Shown here: positions 46,801 to 58,411 of the stretch, piece after piece
Layout of the letters: the number at the start of each line of letters is the position of its first letter
How positions within the stretch are numbered: position 1 is the stretch's first letter
Assembly: GCF_030867095.1 (NCBI RefSeq)
Contig: NC_081830.1
Span: forward strand, 37,059,832 to 37,123,831
Direction of reading: 5' to 3'
DNA length: 64,000 nt
From: Alligator mississippiensis
Lineage: Eukaryota > Chordata > Crocodylia > Alligatoridae
The notes under the pieces: model-generated
The model's input: the letters and a program-made list of their open reading frames with translations, nothing else
What the model was told of the DNA's origin: nothing
Database searches by the model: none
Program-made: the position numbers and the translations under genes

Positions 46801-49800
46801 CAGACTGCTGTAAGTCTTAGCTAAAATTTGCCTTTGGGCCTGCTGAACTTTATAACTGTGGGCATAGGCTGCCACAGAATTCAGGATCCTTTGGCCCCAC
46901 TAGGTCTTTTGGCCCTTGGCCATCAGTGACAAGCATGGCCCATTACATTTTCTTAAAAGCAAGCCCCAAACTCTGGTCACATGGTCAGCTTTATGGCTGC
47001 TTCAATATAAGATATTTGGCAAATTTCTGCTGTACCTGCTGCTTCTCCCCCCCCAGAAGACAAGAGTTCTTAGCAAGCTACACTGGTCAAATAAAAACAG
47101 ATATTAGTATTATTAGTTACAATAACTGTAGAATAGTAATGTTGTCAAGGCAGATGCTATCACCAATGAGGTCAAGGCAGATGCTATCAATGTTGTTATC
47201 TGACTCCTTTACAGTTGTTAATGGGTTAGGTGACACCAGTCACGTCAGGTTCCCTCAGTTTGGCTGGCCTGTGCGTGCACTCGTGTGCTGTTGGAATACC
47301 ATCCATGATGCTGGGCCCATAACAACCACACTGTTAGAAGGAAACTGCAGACTTCAGTTTTTGGTGACAAAGAATTTGGCCAGATTTACAGTCCACAAAC
47401 AAGCTGGTACACGGTGCTAGCTGGCTCAGTTGCAAATCTAGCATGGACGTGAACATAACCCCTAAGCCAGACACAAAGCATGAAGAGTTTGAGGACCCTT
47501 TTTTAAACAACAATCAAAACTTTGCATTTACAGCAGACACATCCTAGTTCTCACAGATTACTAAAACACCTTTAGCTGACATCATCCACATTGTAATACT
47601 TACCAGTTAGTGAGCCCTTGCCACCAGACAGTGACACCTGTCTGCCAGGTCACTCTGATCTTTGTTTTGGTGTCCTGTGATGGTCTTAATTTACTCTTTG
47701 TTGACTTTGGAGCCTTTCTGTTGACCTTCTAAGACTAATGAGCTACTTTCCAAGCACTTCTGTGCACCTGTATATAGTATGCCGAGTTTCATATTCACTG
47801 GGGCCATTCATTCATCAGTTCATATTATCTGGAACTCTGTATGATTTGCATATGTATCGATCAATTGTTGCATTAATCCATATTCCAACAAATAACACGT
47901 TTCTAGTAGCTTATTGTACTTTTCCTAACTTTTAGGATAACATGGATCTGATTCTAACTCTTTGGATTCTGATCCTGAAAAAAATACTGCACTGACTGTG
48001 AGAGGGAAACAAAAGACGGTCTGCAGAATTTTCAAAACAGAAGCTGCAATCTTTATGCAAATTTATTGTTGTGAAAATAGATATTTAGCAACAGCAGGCA
48101 GACAAATCAAATTGGCTGGGTGGAAACAGTAGCTATGGACAGAAGCAGAGAAAGGTACTGAAACTGCTAGCTGGGGGGCAGGACTCAAAAGCAAAAAGCA
48201 GCATCAGGCATGATCCACACACAGTCACACCACTAACATTTAATCTTCAGTTAAACTGGCATAACTGCTGTGTTGAGACAAGCTCTAACAGACACATTCA
48301 CACCACCTGCATCACAGCCAGGAGTCTTGGAACACAAGAAGGGAACAAGGCCTAAGGATAATTCTACTGAGAATCTCAGAGCATTTTCTTTCACAGCAGC
48401 CATGAGACTGAATGCGACTTGGGCACTGCCCCAAATAGTGTTCCATATCTGCTTGGGGCTACCAGGTCTCTACAGCAACAATTTCCAAACCCAGTTTGTT
48501 CCTGTATGATTGAGAAGGTGGACATTAGAGAAGAAGTGATAAATTGGAGAAGAAAAATATACTGTAGAGAAACAGTGAGGAGAAGAAGTGAGAGAGAGGA
48601 AAGGAAAGAAGGTAGAGGGCCCAAAAAGGGAAAGAGCGAGGGGGGGAGTAAAGGAACATAAGATGAGAGAAAAGGAAAAGGACTCTGAAGATGACTCAGA
48701 CAGGTAAATGATGGAACAAGATCAGAAAAGAAAATATGATACCTCTCACTTTTATAAGCAGGGTTCACTGACCAACATTTAGTAAATGTATGCTAAACAA
48801 GTATCATTGGTATTAGCAGAACAAATCATTGACCATACTTTTTGACATATGTACTATTCAGTGAAGATTAACAAAATCACTGACTAACATAATCAAACAA
48901 TAGTCATTTTTTCTGCTCAGTGTCTTGATCTCTTGATCTAGTGCTAATGCCACATTTAAAATGCATTAAATAGAAAATCTCTTAGTGGCATTCCAGTCAC
49001 AGGGCTATGGTTTAAGCAGCACCACTTTTGTAATGTAGGGATGTTGTGGCTCAGATTTTTTTTTCACTCTATCTTGTATGCTTAATCTTTGAACTGGTAG
49101 CTATCAGCTTTTCAAGCCGTGCACCCTGTCCATTACTTTTTTTTCTGTGGGGCCCTGTCTGCAGTAAAGGGCACTGCCACCAGACATCACTGCTGCTTCT
49201 ATTCTCTGCCTGGCTCATTCTGCATTTTCTCTCCTGACAAAGAATGTCAGTCATAACAGCAATCTTCATTCTGCTTGGCAAGTCTATGAGATAAAATATG
49301 CAGAGAGATCAGAAACACTCAAAAGGGATTTAAAAAAAACTATATACAATGGTATGGTTGACCAGGGTCCTCTACAAGAACAGAGGAAAGAGTGAAAAGC
49401 TATCTCCTCAGTAACCAGAAAGTCTCTCCTCCTCACTTGCTCAACAGTCAATGGTAGCAAGGGGAATAATTTTGTGTCCTGGTTGCAATTTAGAGAAAAG
49501 GGCACTGGCATGAATTTATTGCCATCCGCCACTTGGGAACCAAAATAACTGAAGGTATTTTCCCTTATTTCTTAATGTTCACTAGACTGTTTTAACTGGT
49601 CTTTTGATGCAAAACCAACAGATGCAACAAAAACAGCTAGACAAATAACAGGGATCATTTTCAAGCTACCAGTACCATTACATAATAGATAAGAAGAACT
49701 GAGGGGACCAAAAAAAAAAAAAATCACAAAAGCAACTACTGACAGATGCAGTGCACTTGCTTAAGCTGTAATCACAATGGAAGCTCACTCAACACAAAAG

Positions 49801-52800
49801 ATAGTCGCAAATAAGAAAAAAAACAAAACAGGTTTCATGGTAGGACAGTGCTAAACAGAAGAGTTCAGACTCCAATGCTGTCTATCCATGAGACAGAAAA
49901 GCCAAATACTGATACGGTGTATTCCATTTAAGTACATGTCATGACCCAAAGGGTATGATTTTGCGTGTGCTTCGGCACTGCAGAATTATTTCCCGCCATA
50001 TGGAGCTTTCTTTGCACGGTGCAATTCTCAGTTGCGTAGAGAAAACCCCAGTGCAAAGGAGTTCCTGCCACCCGTATGTAAATTTGTTTCCCACTATTGG
50101 CTGTTTCTAAATTATTCCCACGTGGCGGCAAGCGATTGGCTTGCTAGCCATATAAGAGGCTTGAGCAGTTTCCGCCCAAGTTGGAGGACTTCACATCCAT
50201 CTCGTGAAGAACTCTAAGCGTACTGTGGAGCCTAACAAACTCCACGTGTGCCTTAGAGGAGGATACAGGGGCCTAATCAACCTCTAGCCTCTCCCCGTCG
50301 CCGCACGATCCCTCGACGTACTCTACCCTGCGTGCTCGTGGAGAGTCACCTTTCGGACTCTCATTTCGGTCATTCCACGGAGCCTAGCAAACTCTGTGAG
50401 TGGTATCCAGAGCTCTGTTCGTGTTCGTTTAGCGGAGCCTAGCAAACTCAGCTCGTGTGTCTTTGGTGGAGCCTAGCAAACTCCACTTGTGTTTGTCTGT
50501 AACTGCAACTCAAGAAATTTTTTTCCTGCCTGCACTGCGACCACCTACGGTGTAAGTAAAACAATCTTTAATCAACCTCAACGCATCAGTACCTAATTCT
50601 AGTTCGCTGTGCCGACCTTTTCACCGGCCCACGTGCCCGGGCTGCTGGCCACAGCCCCTCGGCCCCGACAGTACATACCCTTGAGACTGAACAGGGCTGT
50701 TTTTCCACTATGTAAAATGCACTTATCCAAACCCAATGTAAGCAAGCAGTGCACAGTAAGTACACAGTGCTATGGTATTAACAGCCTGGAACTGACAAGG
50801 TCCTTTCAATTTCAAAGCTTCTAGTAGTCAATGTCAAGGATGCTATTAGGAACCTTGAAAATCAGGAGAGAAAATAGTCATGATCCTGTCATTTTCAAGG
50901 CTTCTAATGCCAACCCTTTAATGGCTGCTTCCCCCTCACTGTGCCTGGCACAGTTCAACTGAGTACTTCCAGGGGTAGGTAGAACCTATTATAAAAACAA
51001 ACTTACAGCCCCCTCGCAGCCAGATCTCTTTTGCAAGTCTCTCACATGCAATCACAGCATGCAGTTACTTAATTCTCACCATCTCGTAGGTCTGCATGGC
51101 CAGCTGCACTTTGTCATCACTATACTCTTTACATTTGCTGTAAGCATTCTGAATCTTCTTGATGTGCTCTACTCGCTGCTCTGGCAACATGCTCTTCACT
51201 GATGCAATGTATTCCGCTGCAAGACTGTCAATTTCGGCTTTCTTATCTGCAAAGCAAATAGACATCATGTATAAAAAATCTGACTGCACACATGCAATAC
51301 ATTTTCTCTGTTTCTCTCTAGTACTTACATAGTTCCTACTGCCAAAGTCTCAGAGCCCCTCACAATCTGTAACGTACAAGGGTGAGTAGGAAGTAATGCC
51401 TCCTAATTTTTATCTCCCAAGCACATCATGGGCATGGAGGGTATCACATGACAAAGGGAGTGTTGATAAACATTATTATAGAGACGGATACTATAAGCAA
51501 CTATTAATATGTTACTCCTGAAAGCTTAATATTGCCACTGTATCTATCATAGAAGTCAAATGTTATGGAGTAATAAAACCAAAAGATTAAGAAATAAAAT
51601 CTCTCCAGCCATCTGAAATTATACACTTCTACTGTTGCTTTAGTATAAGACAATTTGACTACACATGACTATTATAAACATTTACTGGCTTGATTTGTTG
51701 CCTGATGCTTGAAAACGATTCCTTTGGGAAGTAAAGTTCTCCCTAGAGAATACAGTTCATACAGTAGAAGTATGAACGTGTTGGCATCTGTACCTTTACT
51801 GCACAGATGTATCCTTTTCCAGTATTAAGACTTCATTCTTCCATGTTTTTCCCCTCCAAGGCAAGCCCACCCTGCCCTCCACCCCACAAAGATTTGGGTT
51901 TTTTTCCTTCAGATGAAGGTTATTTATTCTGTTTATGGGAATACCTGAACACACCTTCTGTTCTCTGATCCAATTCACGCATCAACTGAAAGTTTCTTTG
52001 CAGTTCACAGGGGAGGTTTTCAATACCTGAAATACAAAAGCAGAGGCTGCGGTTCATTCTCCTTTCCAAAGCATAACAGTTACTACCCATTGGGCACGTC
52101 TGCACGTTCATTAATGTGCTTTAGGTAACACACATTAAATCTAGTACCTCCATTATGAAGTACTAGAAAAATGTGCATTTGCATTAGTCTATTTAAATGC
52201 TTATTAGCAAAAGAACATGTTTTTTTTGTGACACTTTAATGCTAAAATAGACTAATATGCATTAACACATGTAGACACACCCAATGACAGCTAGTCATGA
52301 AGATGACTAGCCACAACTATAATAACATTTAGAGTATGACTTTTTCCTATGGAAAATTTTCATACTCTTCTCTGCAGCCAAGTCACAAATGGTGCAAAGC
52401 GCATGTGCCAAATGCCTGTACAAGGCACTATTTCTACACCACGTCAATGTCAGGCTACCAGCCTATGCTTTGCATCTGCAATTCCCTGGAGACAAATATT
52501 CTCTATAAAGGGACATAAAGCTCCAGCTCCCACAGGTGCCAGCAGTGATTCTCAAGAGGGGTAAAAGAAGATCCTTCCAGGGGTGCCACTCAGAGGTGCC
52601 ACTTGTATTTTTACAGGGGCAGGGTGTTGGGGAACTAAGTTGATGGACATGTGTAAAGTTTTACACATTTTAGGTGACAGCCCTTGTTCCGAGGGGAACC
52701 AGGGCCCCATGTAGTTGGCACCCGTGGTGCCACGGGCAGGTTAAACAAGCCGCAGTGCTTGTGTCTGGAAGACCTGTAACAGCCCAGCCTGTTGCGAGGA

Positions 52801-53232
52801 GCTGTCAGGACGCGCCAGCTGCAGCTGTCCAGGGCCCAGACTAGCACCGCCCCCGGGGCCGGACAGAGAACACCGCTCCCCCCCCGCGGGGAGGAGGCAA
52901 GCACCTGCTTCGGCCTGCGGGCTGGAGAGCGGCCCCGCCCCGGCGCACTCCGATGACATAATACGCGCCCCTCGCGCACAAGGTGGCGCGCCGCGTGACG
53001 CATGAGGCCGCGCCCCCGCCCTGCCTGGTGACGCACTTGCAATTCCCGCGGCAGCGGCGGCGCTCGGCGGCCCTGGGCGGGCGGGCGGCACCACCCTCTC
53101 CGTCCCCGCCGCCGCCGCCGCCGCCGCCCGCGGCCACCCCGCGCCGGCCCAGCGCCCCCTGCTCCACCGCGGGTGGTGCTGGGCCCCGCACTCACTGTCC
53201 AGATAGTGCTCCAGGTACATGGCCGTCGCCAT
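40804..53232 (-). CDS. ING5: Inhibitor of growth protein 5 (8 coding exons)
   Basis: ING5 is a nuclear chromatin reader. Its PHD finger binds histone H3 trimethylated on lysine 4 and it serves in HBO1 and MOZ/MORF acetyltransferase complexes. Coding segments in transcript order are 53232-53196, 52026-51955, 51246-51080, 45570-45459, 43710-43617, 42493-42358, 42180-42119 and 40846-40804. They total 723 bases: 240 codons plus TAA, the human length, with every phase and AG/GT border consistent. The N-terminal ING coiled-coil domain covers about residues 1-105, from [13 protein letters not shown] onward. A basic linker ([19 protein letters not shown]) precedes the PHD finger at about 187-235. The C4HC3 zinc ligands are C189, C191, C202, C207, H213, C216, C229 and C232. 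Y188 and W211 fit the methyl-lysine cage. The tail is RKKKK. The protein is almost identical to human. The promoter is the CpG island at 52740-53560. Confidence 0.98.
42119..42180 (-). CDS. ING5: ING5 coding exon 7 (62 bp)
   Basis: Encodes [20 protein letters not shown] and the first two bases of W227, the middle of the PHD finger. Confidence 0.97.
42358..42493 (-). CDS. ING5: ING5 coding exon 6
   Basis: Encodes [20 protein letters not shown] and the first half of the PHD finger, [20 protein letters not shown]. Confidence 0.97.
43617..43710 (-). CDS. ING5: ING5 coding exon 5
   Basis: Encodes the basic linker [20 protein letters not shown] and KKKKLKGG, including the likely nuclear localisation signal. 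Confidence 0.96.
44005..44303. mobile_element. hAT-type MITE in ING5 intron 4
   Basis: The left end CAGTGAGTGTCAACCGTGG and right end TTTAAGAACCATAG are inverted. The interior aligns with 54044-54336 (for example GAAATCCTTTCA, GATTCACAAGATAAACC, ATTACTCTATTATTTTTCT). The flanking 8-mers match only partly (AGTTAACC, AGTCAATG), so it is an old copy. Confidence 0.75.
44887..45115. other. GC-rich MITE-like block in ING5 intron 4
   Basis: It starts CAGGGGTGCACATGCACCCCC and is GC-rich against AT-rich intron sequence. It includes a 22-base near-direct repeat of GTGCCRCTGGCACTTCYGG around 45028-45085. The right end is uncertain. Confidence 0.4.
45459..45570 (-). CDS. ING5: ING5 coding exon 4
   Basis: Encodes [20 protein letters not shown] and [12 protein letters not shown]. 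The donor AAAA|gtatgt splits a lysine codon. Confidence 0.96.
45719..46691. mobile_element. Large fold-back hAT-type element in ING5 intron 3
   Basis: Ends TAGAGGTGCACCGATA and TATCAGTGCACCCCTA are inverted repeats, followed inward by CCGATATAGG and CGGATCGGTATCGGCCGATA. Flanking 8-mers CTGTTTAG (45711-45718) and CTCTTTAA (46692-46699) match at 6 of 8. Much of the interior is itself inverted: GCAGCTAGCAAGTCTGTTG near 45890 pairs with CAACAGACTTACCAGCTGG near 46576, and GGGAGGGAGTGGGGC-type sequence pairs with C-rich sequence on the right. No transposase was recognised. Long open frames on both strands come from its GC-rich symmetry. Confidence 0.8.
46700..49936. other. ING5 intron 3 between the hAT and LTR insertions
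   Basis: No gene seen. A 21-base direct repeat (GTCAAGGCAGATGCTATCA) occurs at about 47136-47190, a purine-rich GA tract at about 48510-48690, and an A-run near 49711. Confidence 0.45.
49937..50670 (+). mobile_element. Solo LTR, copy 2 of a shared family
   Basis: It starts TGTCATGACCC, ends CCCCGACA and is flanked by a perfect 5-bp duplication GTACA (49932-49936 and 50671-50675). CGATTGGC and CATATAAGAGG lie in promoter order. It aligns with 20475-21236. It carries an expansion not seen in copy 1: about four units with the core GGAGCCTAGCAAACTC between 50222 and 50485. ERV fossil, antisense in ING5 intron 3. Confidence 0.88.
51080..51246 (-). CDS. ING5: ING5 coding exon 3
   Basis: Encodes [20 protein letters not shown] and [20 protein letters not shown], ending TYEM in phase 0. 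Confidence 0.97.
51955..52026 (-). CDS. ING5: ING5 coding exon 2 (72 bp)
   Basis: Encodes [20 protein letters not shown] and RTE, identical to human over this stretch. Acceptor tttcag, donor GAAG|gtgtgt. Confidence 0.96.
52095..52290. mobile_element. MITE in ING5 intron 1
   Basis: TTGGGCACGTCTGCACGTTC on the left and ATGTAGACACACCCAA on the right are inverted repeats of about 26 bases with mismatches. The interior is AT-rich. Family not named, and the target duplication is unclear. Confidence 0.6.
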
Positions 53233-53560
53233 CTTGTGCCCGCTCCCCGCCCCCGCCGCGCCGTCGCCCGCCGCCGCCCGGGCCCGCATGACACGGGCCG
53301 CGGCCCCGGCCTCGTTCCATATTCATGAGCTGCCCGCCGCTGATTGGCCGCCGGGGACGTATTCATAGGGGGCGGGGCCGCCGGGCGGGGGTGGGGCCGC
53401 GCGACCTGCTCCTAGCGCCCCGGGCGGGGGAGGCTCCGCGTAACTTGCGGTCGCGCCCCTCCCCCTCCCGTCGTCTGCTGGGCGCTGTGACCTGCCCCCG
53501 CTCCGCGTGGGTGTGTTACGCCCCCACGTGTGACACCCCCCCCTCAGCCTGAAGCGCACT
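52740..53560 (-). promoter_or_regulatory. ING5: CpG island and promoter of ING5
   Basis: Dense CpG sequence around the ING5 start codon. Upstream of the ATG (plus side) lie a CCAAT box on the minus strand (ATTGG at 53343-53347, about 111 bases upstream), GGGGCGGGGCC near 53370 and GC boxes. A (CCG)n tract sits at about 53106-53129 within intron 1. No TATA box at a sensible distance, typical of a housekeeping promoter. Confidence 0.8.
53196..53232 (-). CDS. ING5: ING5 coding exon 1 (37 bp)
   Basis: Encodes [12 protein letters not shown] plus the first base of S13, followed by donor GACA|gtgagt. The ATG context is CAAGATGG. Confidence 0.96.
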
Positions 53561-54600
53561 CACATGCACGGGTGTGCGCTTTGTATGCCCCTTGTCATGC
53601 ACACACACCCCCATCGGTCTGGAGTGTGTGTGTTATATCCCCTCAGCCAGTCACACACCCACCCCCTGAGCGTGTCTGTGTGTGTCACAACCCCCCACCC
53701 AGCGAGTCACGCACAAGACCCCCCCACCCCCCAGCCTGCAGAGAGAGGGTGTGTGCACTATACGCCCCCTCACCTAGCCAGTCACCCCCTCCTCGTCCCC
53801 TCTAGGCTAGGGGATGGGTCTGTGTCATGCCCCGCACACCCAGTCAGTCATACCCCGCCTTCCTTAGCCTGGCGCAGGGCCAGGGTCTCGTGCGCACACA
53901 CCCTGACAAGTGTGGGATAGTGGTCTATATGCAGTCACATTTAGGGCGGGAGCTCTGTCACATGCACACTTTTCAGGGGCAGTGTCACAGCCCTGCCGCC
54001 GTCTTTGGAAATGGCAGCTGCTCCCGGGGTTCAGGGGCTCCTGCTATGGGGTTCTCGGCCAGGGGCCCTTGAGATCCTTTCAGGAGTGATGTGAGGTAGC
54101 ATACGATGTTAGCACCAATAGGTGTGTAGACATGATTCTCAGAAGAAACCTGGAGATTTCCAATGAGAATCCAGAGTGTTAAAAGCATTCTGACCCCCTG
54201 TGGTCTTTGAGTTGTTTGCAACAGAGGAATTGCTCTATTATTTTTCTTCAAGTGGAAAGCAATAGCTAACATTTTTTGAGACGTGCCTTGAGTCTGTCAA
54301 GAGTTGTCTTGAGTCTAAAAAGGTTGAGAACCACTGCTCTAATGTGTGCACACTTTCTTTGCCTCAGCAGGGAGCGGTTATTCTTGCTTCACTCCGGGGC
54401 AGTGCTAGTGCCCCTCACCCCTACACTGCCAGCCCGCCGGACAGGGTTAGTGGCAATCACACATACTTTGGTCTGAGACAGTGGCAGTATCTTTGTCACA
54501 TTCAGACACAACAATTTGCATGGGACAGTGGTAGTGTCATGCATATGAGACTGGGGCAGTGGCAGTGTCTCAAATCCACCTAGCCCTTACATTGGTCAGA
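53520..54600. repeat. Degenerate minisatellite, split by a hAT element
   Basis: Units of roughly 60-80 bases carry CA/TG-rich words such as GTGTGTGTCACA, CCCCTCAGCC and CAGTCACACACCC between 53520 and 54000. Related words (GTCTGAGACAGTGGCAGT) continue at 54340-54600 beyond the hAT element. Unit borders are poorly defined. Confidence 0.5.
54044..54336. mobile_element. hAT-type MITE
   Basis: The right end AGGTTGAGAACCACTG is the classic inverted form of CAGTGGTTCTCAACCT. The left end is degenerate (GGGGTTCTCGGCC). It aligns with 44005-44303 over most of its length. Confidence 0.75.
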
Positions 54601-54859
54601 GACAATGCCCTGCTGCCTCTGTCCTCCCTCCTTACTAGCCTGGGGTAGGATCATTGTCTCACATCCATGGAAGCATTTTACTTACCTTGTAAAGCTAGTA
54701 AGCACTCAGATACATTTGATGTGCTGGGGAGAGGTCAACATCAGTTTTGCAAAGAAAAATTATCTTAGAAATCTCTAGAGTATTTTGAGGGTGTCAATAT
54801 GCATATGGATAAGGGGGAGCCAATTGATAACTGGAAGTGAAACAAAGTTTAGTTGAAGT

Positions 54860-56155
54860 TTCAGACAGCTGTCAACAAAATCACATGCCTAAAGCTCTTA
54901 AAGCAACTAAGCTATCATGAGATAAGAGGGAAGATCCTTCCATTGATTGAACATTGGTCAAAAGATAGAAAACAAATAAATGGCAATTTTTCACAATGGA
55001 GGAAGGTGAACAATGGTGTCCCCCAGGGATCTGAGTGATTCAACATATTTATAAATTATATGAAAAAGGAAATAGTGAAGCAGCAAAGTTTGCAAATGAT
55101 AGAAAATTATTTGAGGTGATCAATTCCAACAGTGTTACAGAACAATTTTCCAACACTGAATAGGCAACAAAATGGCAGATGAAACTGAACATTGATAAGG
55201 ATAAAGAAATGCAGGTGGGAAAGAATAACTGTAACTATATATACTCAGCAATTCTCTAAATATCAATCCAATGTTCAGCAAGGGTCAAATGGTAACTTAC
55301 ACATTAGAAATTGCTAGGAAATAATTTGAAAACAAAACAGAAGTCAACATTATAGACATTTACAGTGCACCTGTATCTCAGGTACTGTGTGTAGTTCTGG
55401 TCACCCCCTCTCAAAAAGGATATAGTACAACTATAAAAAGTACAGAGACAATCTGGAGTATGGAATAGTGTTCATACAGGGAGAGATTGGAAAGTCTGGG
55501 ACTCTTCAACTTAGAAAAGTGATGACTGATGCAGGAGCTGTGATAGACTGAGGTTGATAAAATTGTGAATGGTGTGGAAAAAGGGAATAAGGTATATTGC
55601 TGTTTTATATGTCTCATAATGAAGAACTGGGGGGCAGAAGGATCAGGTAGCAGGTTTAGAACAAACATAAGAAGGTACTTTTTCTCACAGAGCATAATTC
55701 CTATGTGAAACTCTCTGCTACAGGATTTTGTGAAAGTCAGCAGTATAACTGGGTTAAAAAAGGCAGTAGACAAATTAATCAAGACAGGTCCTCCAAGGAC
55801 TACTAAACACATTAGTGTAACCTACCTCTGGTGGCCAAGAGAATATGGGATGGCTGATATGTGCCTGTTCCTAATATTCTTCCTCTAAGGCAGTGTTTTT
55901 CAACCTGTGTCTAAGGGGTCCATGAAAGATGACTATGATTAATCAAAAGTTCATGAATACCCACATCTACAATTCACCTCCATTTGAAATTTCCAAAGGG
56001 CTCTGCACCTCCATTCAGAATGTTTTAGGGGTCTACAAATGAAGAAAAGTTGAAAACCACTGCTCTAAGCTAGCCACTTCTTCCTACTATTGGAGGTAAG
56101 ATACTAGACTAGAGAGACTTTTGTATAACCCAATATGGCATTTTTTATGTTCTAA
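54860..56155 (+). mobile_element. Old CR1/L3-type LINE fragment with a nested hAT
   Basis: A decayed reverse transcriptase can be read as IEHWSKDRKQINGNFSQWRK, NNGVPQGSE and VAKFAND. The C-terminal part continues to about 55880 and the 3' tail (AGACTAGAGAGAC, then ACCCAATATGGCA) to 56155, interrupted by the hAT at 55891-56062. It is more diverged than the other CR1 copies here. Confidence 0.75.
55891..56062. mobile_element. hAT-type element nested in the LINE
   Basis: Terminal inverted repeats CAGTGTTTTTCAACCTGTG and AGTTGAAAACCACTG are flanked by CTCTAAGG (55883-55890) and CTCTAAGC (56063-56070), 7 of 8 identical. Confidence 0.9.
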
Positions 56156-57833
56156 GCTCCCCACCCAGCCAATATAGAGTAGGTACCATATTTCAGATAC
56201 TTTTCTACCCCCTAAATCTTAAACTCTGTAGCTTGTTCTGGTTTTTGATAAATTGCATAGCATCATGAGGTAATGGCAAAGTTCCTGTCAGAAGGTGGGG
56301 TAGATTTGCACCTTTATAGACTACCTAAATCAGAAATGCATAAGCTTTTGTAAGCAGAAATCTTACTTTATCAGGTGCTGTGAAGGAATTGCAGGAAGGA
56401 GATTTGCTAAATAGCAGTGATTAGAAAAGAAAGGGTAGGGAAGGGAGGAGGGAAAAGGGGGTGGGCACTGCTGAGGGAGGCAAGGTGGGCTGGAGAGAGA
56501 AAAACAAAGCGTTTAACCCACGGAGGGACATAGGGGTTATAAAACTAATCCAGGTAGTGGGGTAAGGATCTGTAGCCTGTTTAGACAATACAGTTCAGTC
56601 TGTTGGTGATTTCTTGTTCTGCAGTTCTCTGTTCAAGTTTGTTTTTAAGTTTTTTTGTCTAAGAACAGCTGCTCTGAGGTCAGTGATGGAACATCCAGGG
56701 AGGTTAAAGTGTCTGCCACAGGCTTGTCCGTCTTTCTGGTTTTAATGGCTGACCCGTTTTCATGCAGGTGCTAATTAATCTTCGTGCTGCACTAGCAAAA
56801 AGAGGTGTGAACCTGATGGATTTGTCTCTGGGGAAAGAGGGAGTCTTCAGATCACTGTATGTAGTGTCTCTACACCACACCTACAATGACCAATGCTGCT
56901 GGGAGCACCTAAAGACATTCCCAAGGACATAGCATGGCAGGAGTGTGGCTGTACACTGCCTTTGCCCTTTCTTGCATCCAGAGCTGAACTCAGGTTGGGC
57001 ACAGTGATGTATCCAGCCAGTGACGCCTGTTGTGTTCCTGTACAAAGGGATGAATACCCTGCATTCACTGCCTCAGTGGAAGCAGTCTCTAGAATTGATC
57101 CAACTGTAAAGATTCACTAACCAATATCTTCTGTTGGCTACTGTCTGTTTTCTTCTAATCCATATATTTTGGGAATTAAGACATGAGATGGGTCCCAAAA
57201 GTATCGTCCCTTTGGTTGACCAGTAATATTGCTTCCCTGTACAAAATTAAAAACATGACAAAATTAGGAGCTATATCTTCTGGCCATTTTGATATAAATA
57301 TTCTGTGGCATCTGCTCTGCAATATGATAAAGTATTAAAGACTTGTGTTTTTGTCCTCCAATTCTGTAGATTCTGCCAAATACTCCAAGGTTAAAAAGAG
57401 AGGACTGATTTACCTCAGGGCTGATTGTCACTGGTTTAGATTCCCAACAAAAGAGGAGGGGAGGGGTAAAATAGGGATTTACAAATGCCACTTGAATGGA
57501 AATCACATTAGCCCCTGAAGAAAAGGTCTGATTTCAGTTCTTCATAGGTACTTCACAGGTACTTATTGTGGGACAAAGGGCTTGTACCTCTTTAAGATCC
57601 CAGTAAAAAAGGCTTTGTTCAGGGGAAATCTAGTGGTCTGTTTTTAGTCCAAGTGAAACTATCCATGGGAGCCTGGAATAAGGAAGCATAACTCCTGGGA
57701 AATGGTATGATTTGCATTTGTCTTCAATACATTTTGCAATTAAAGCATTGAATTATTTAAATACTGGTAAACTAAATCAATCTATGTACTTTCCTATAAC
57801 CCTAGAGAGTATCTATAATACAAACATGTTAGA
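56156..57833. other. Intergenic stretch with one old repeat
   Basis: Positions 56310-56395 match, on the minus strand, an old amniote repeat of the form CTGATGAAG...GAAAGCTTATGC, ending in TAGTCTATAAAGGTGC. Nothing else recognised. Confidence 0.4.
56345..56374 (-). other. Hammerhead-like core, minus strand
   Basis: CTGATAA is followed by a hairpin with five perfect pairs, GTAAG and CTTAC, then AAAAGCTTATGC. This has the CUGANGA, stem II, GAAA order of a hammerhead core with decayed bases in both conserved boxes. Confidence 0.3.
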
Positions 57834-58273
57834 TAGTTTCATAGTTGGTAGGGTCGGAAGGGACCTGAGCAGATCATCAAGTCCGACCCCCTGCCATGGC
57901 AGAAAAAAGTACTGGGGTCAAACAACCACAGGGAGGTGTTCGTCCAACCTCCTCTTAAAACCCCCCAGGGTAGGAGCCAGCACCACTTTGCTTGGAAGTT
58001 GGTTCCAGATCCTAGTCGCCCTGACTGTGAAGTAGCGCTTCCTGATGTCTAGTCCGAATCTACCCTCTGCCAGCTTGTGACCGTTATTTCTAGTCACTCC
58101 TGGTTGTGCTCGGGGGAACAGGGATTCCCCCAATGCCTGCTGGTCTCCTGACTAGTTTGTAACCGGCCACTAGATCCCCCCTCAGCTTTCTCTTGTGGAG
58201 TCTGAACAGGTTCAGGTCCCTTAGCCTCTCCTCGTAGGGCCTGCCCTGCTGCCCCTGATCATGCAGGTGGCCC
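57834..58273 (-). mobile_element. CR1 LINE 3'-end fragment
   Basis: On the minus strand it reads the CR1 C-terminal part (RFGLDIRKRYFTVRATRIWN, VVLAPTLGGFKRRLDEHL) down to the TTTCATAGTTGGTAGGGTCGG end. It is 5'-truncated and dead. Confidence 0.88.
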
Positions 58274-58411
58274 TCACATCACATACCTAATATCATTGCT
58301 GCTTCGCCCAAGAGTGGTGTCATTTATCAAATAATACATTAACATGTAAGAAGTACATCCAATCCCTCAGCACATATATAAAGACAGATATCCATCTTCC
58401 ACATATAGGTA

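Noticed and set aside
52635-53366. Open frames of 100-243 codons around the ING5 CpG island
   Set aside because: Low-complexity Arg/Ala/Gly/Pro translations on both strands of a GC-rich island. The only supported coding part is ING5 exon 1.
55411-55812. 133-codon minus-strand open frame
   Set aside because: Antisense of the old CR1/L3-type LINE, with no domain.
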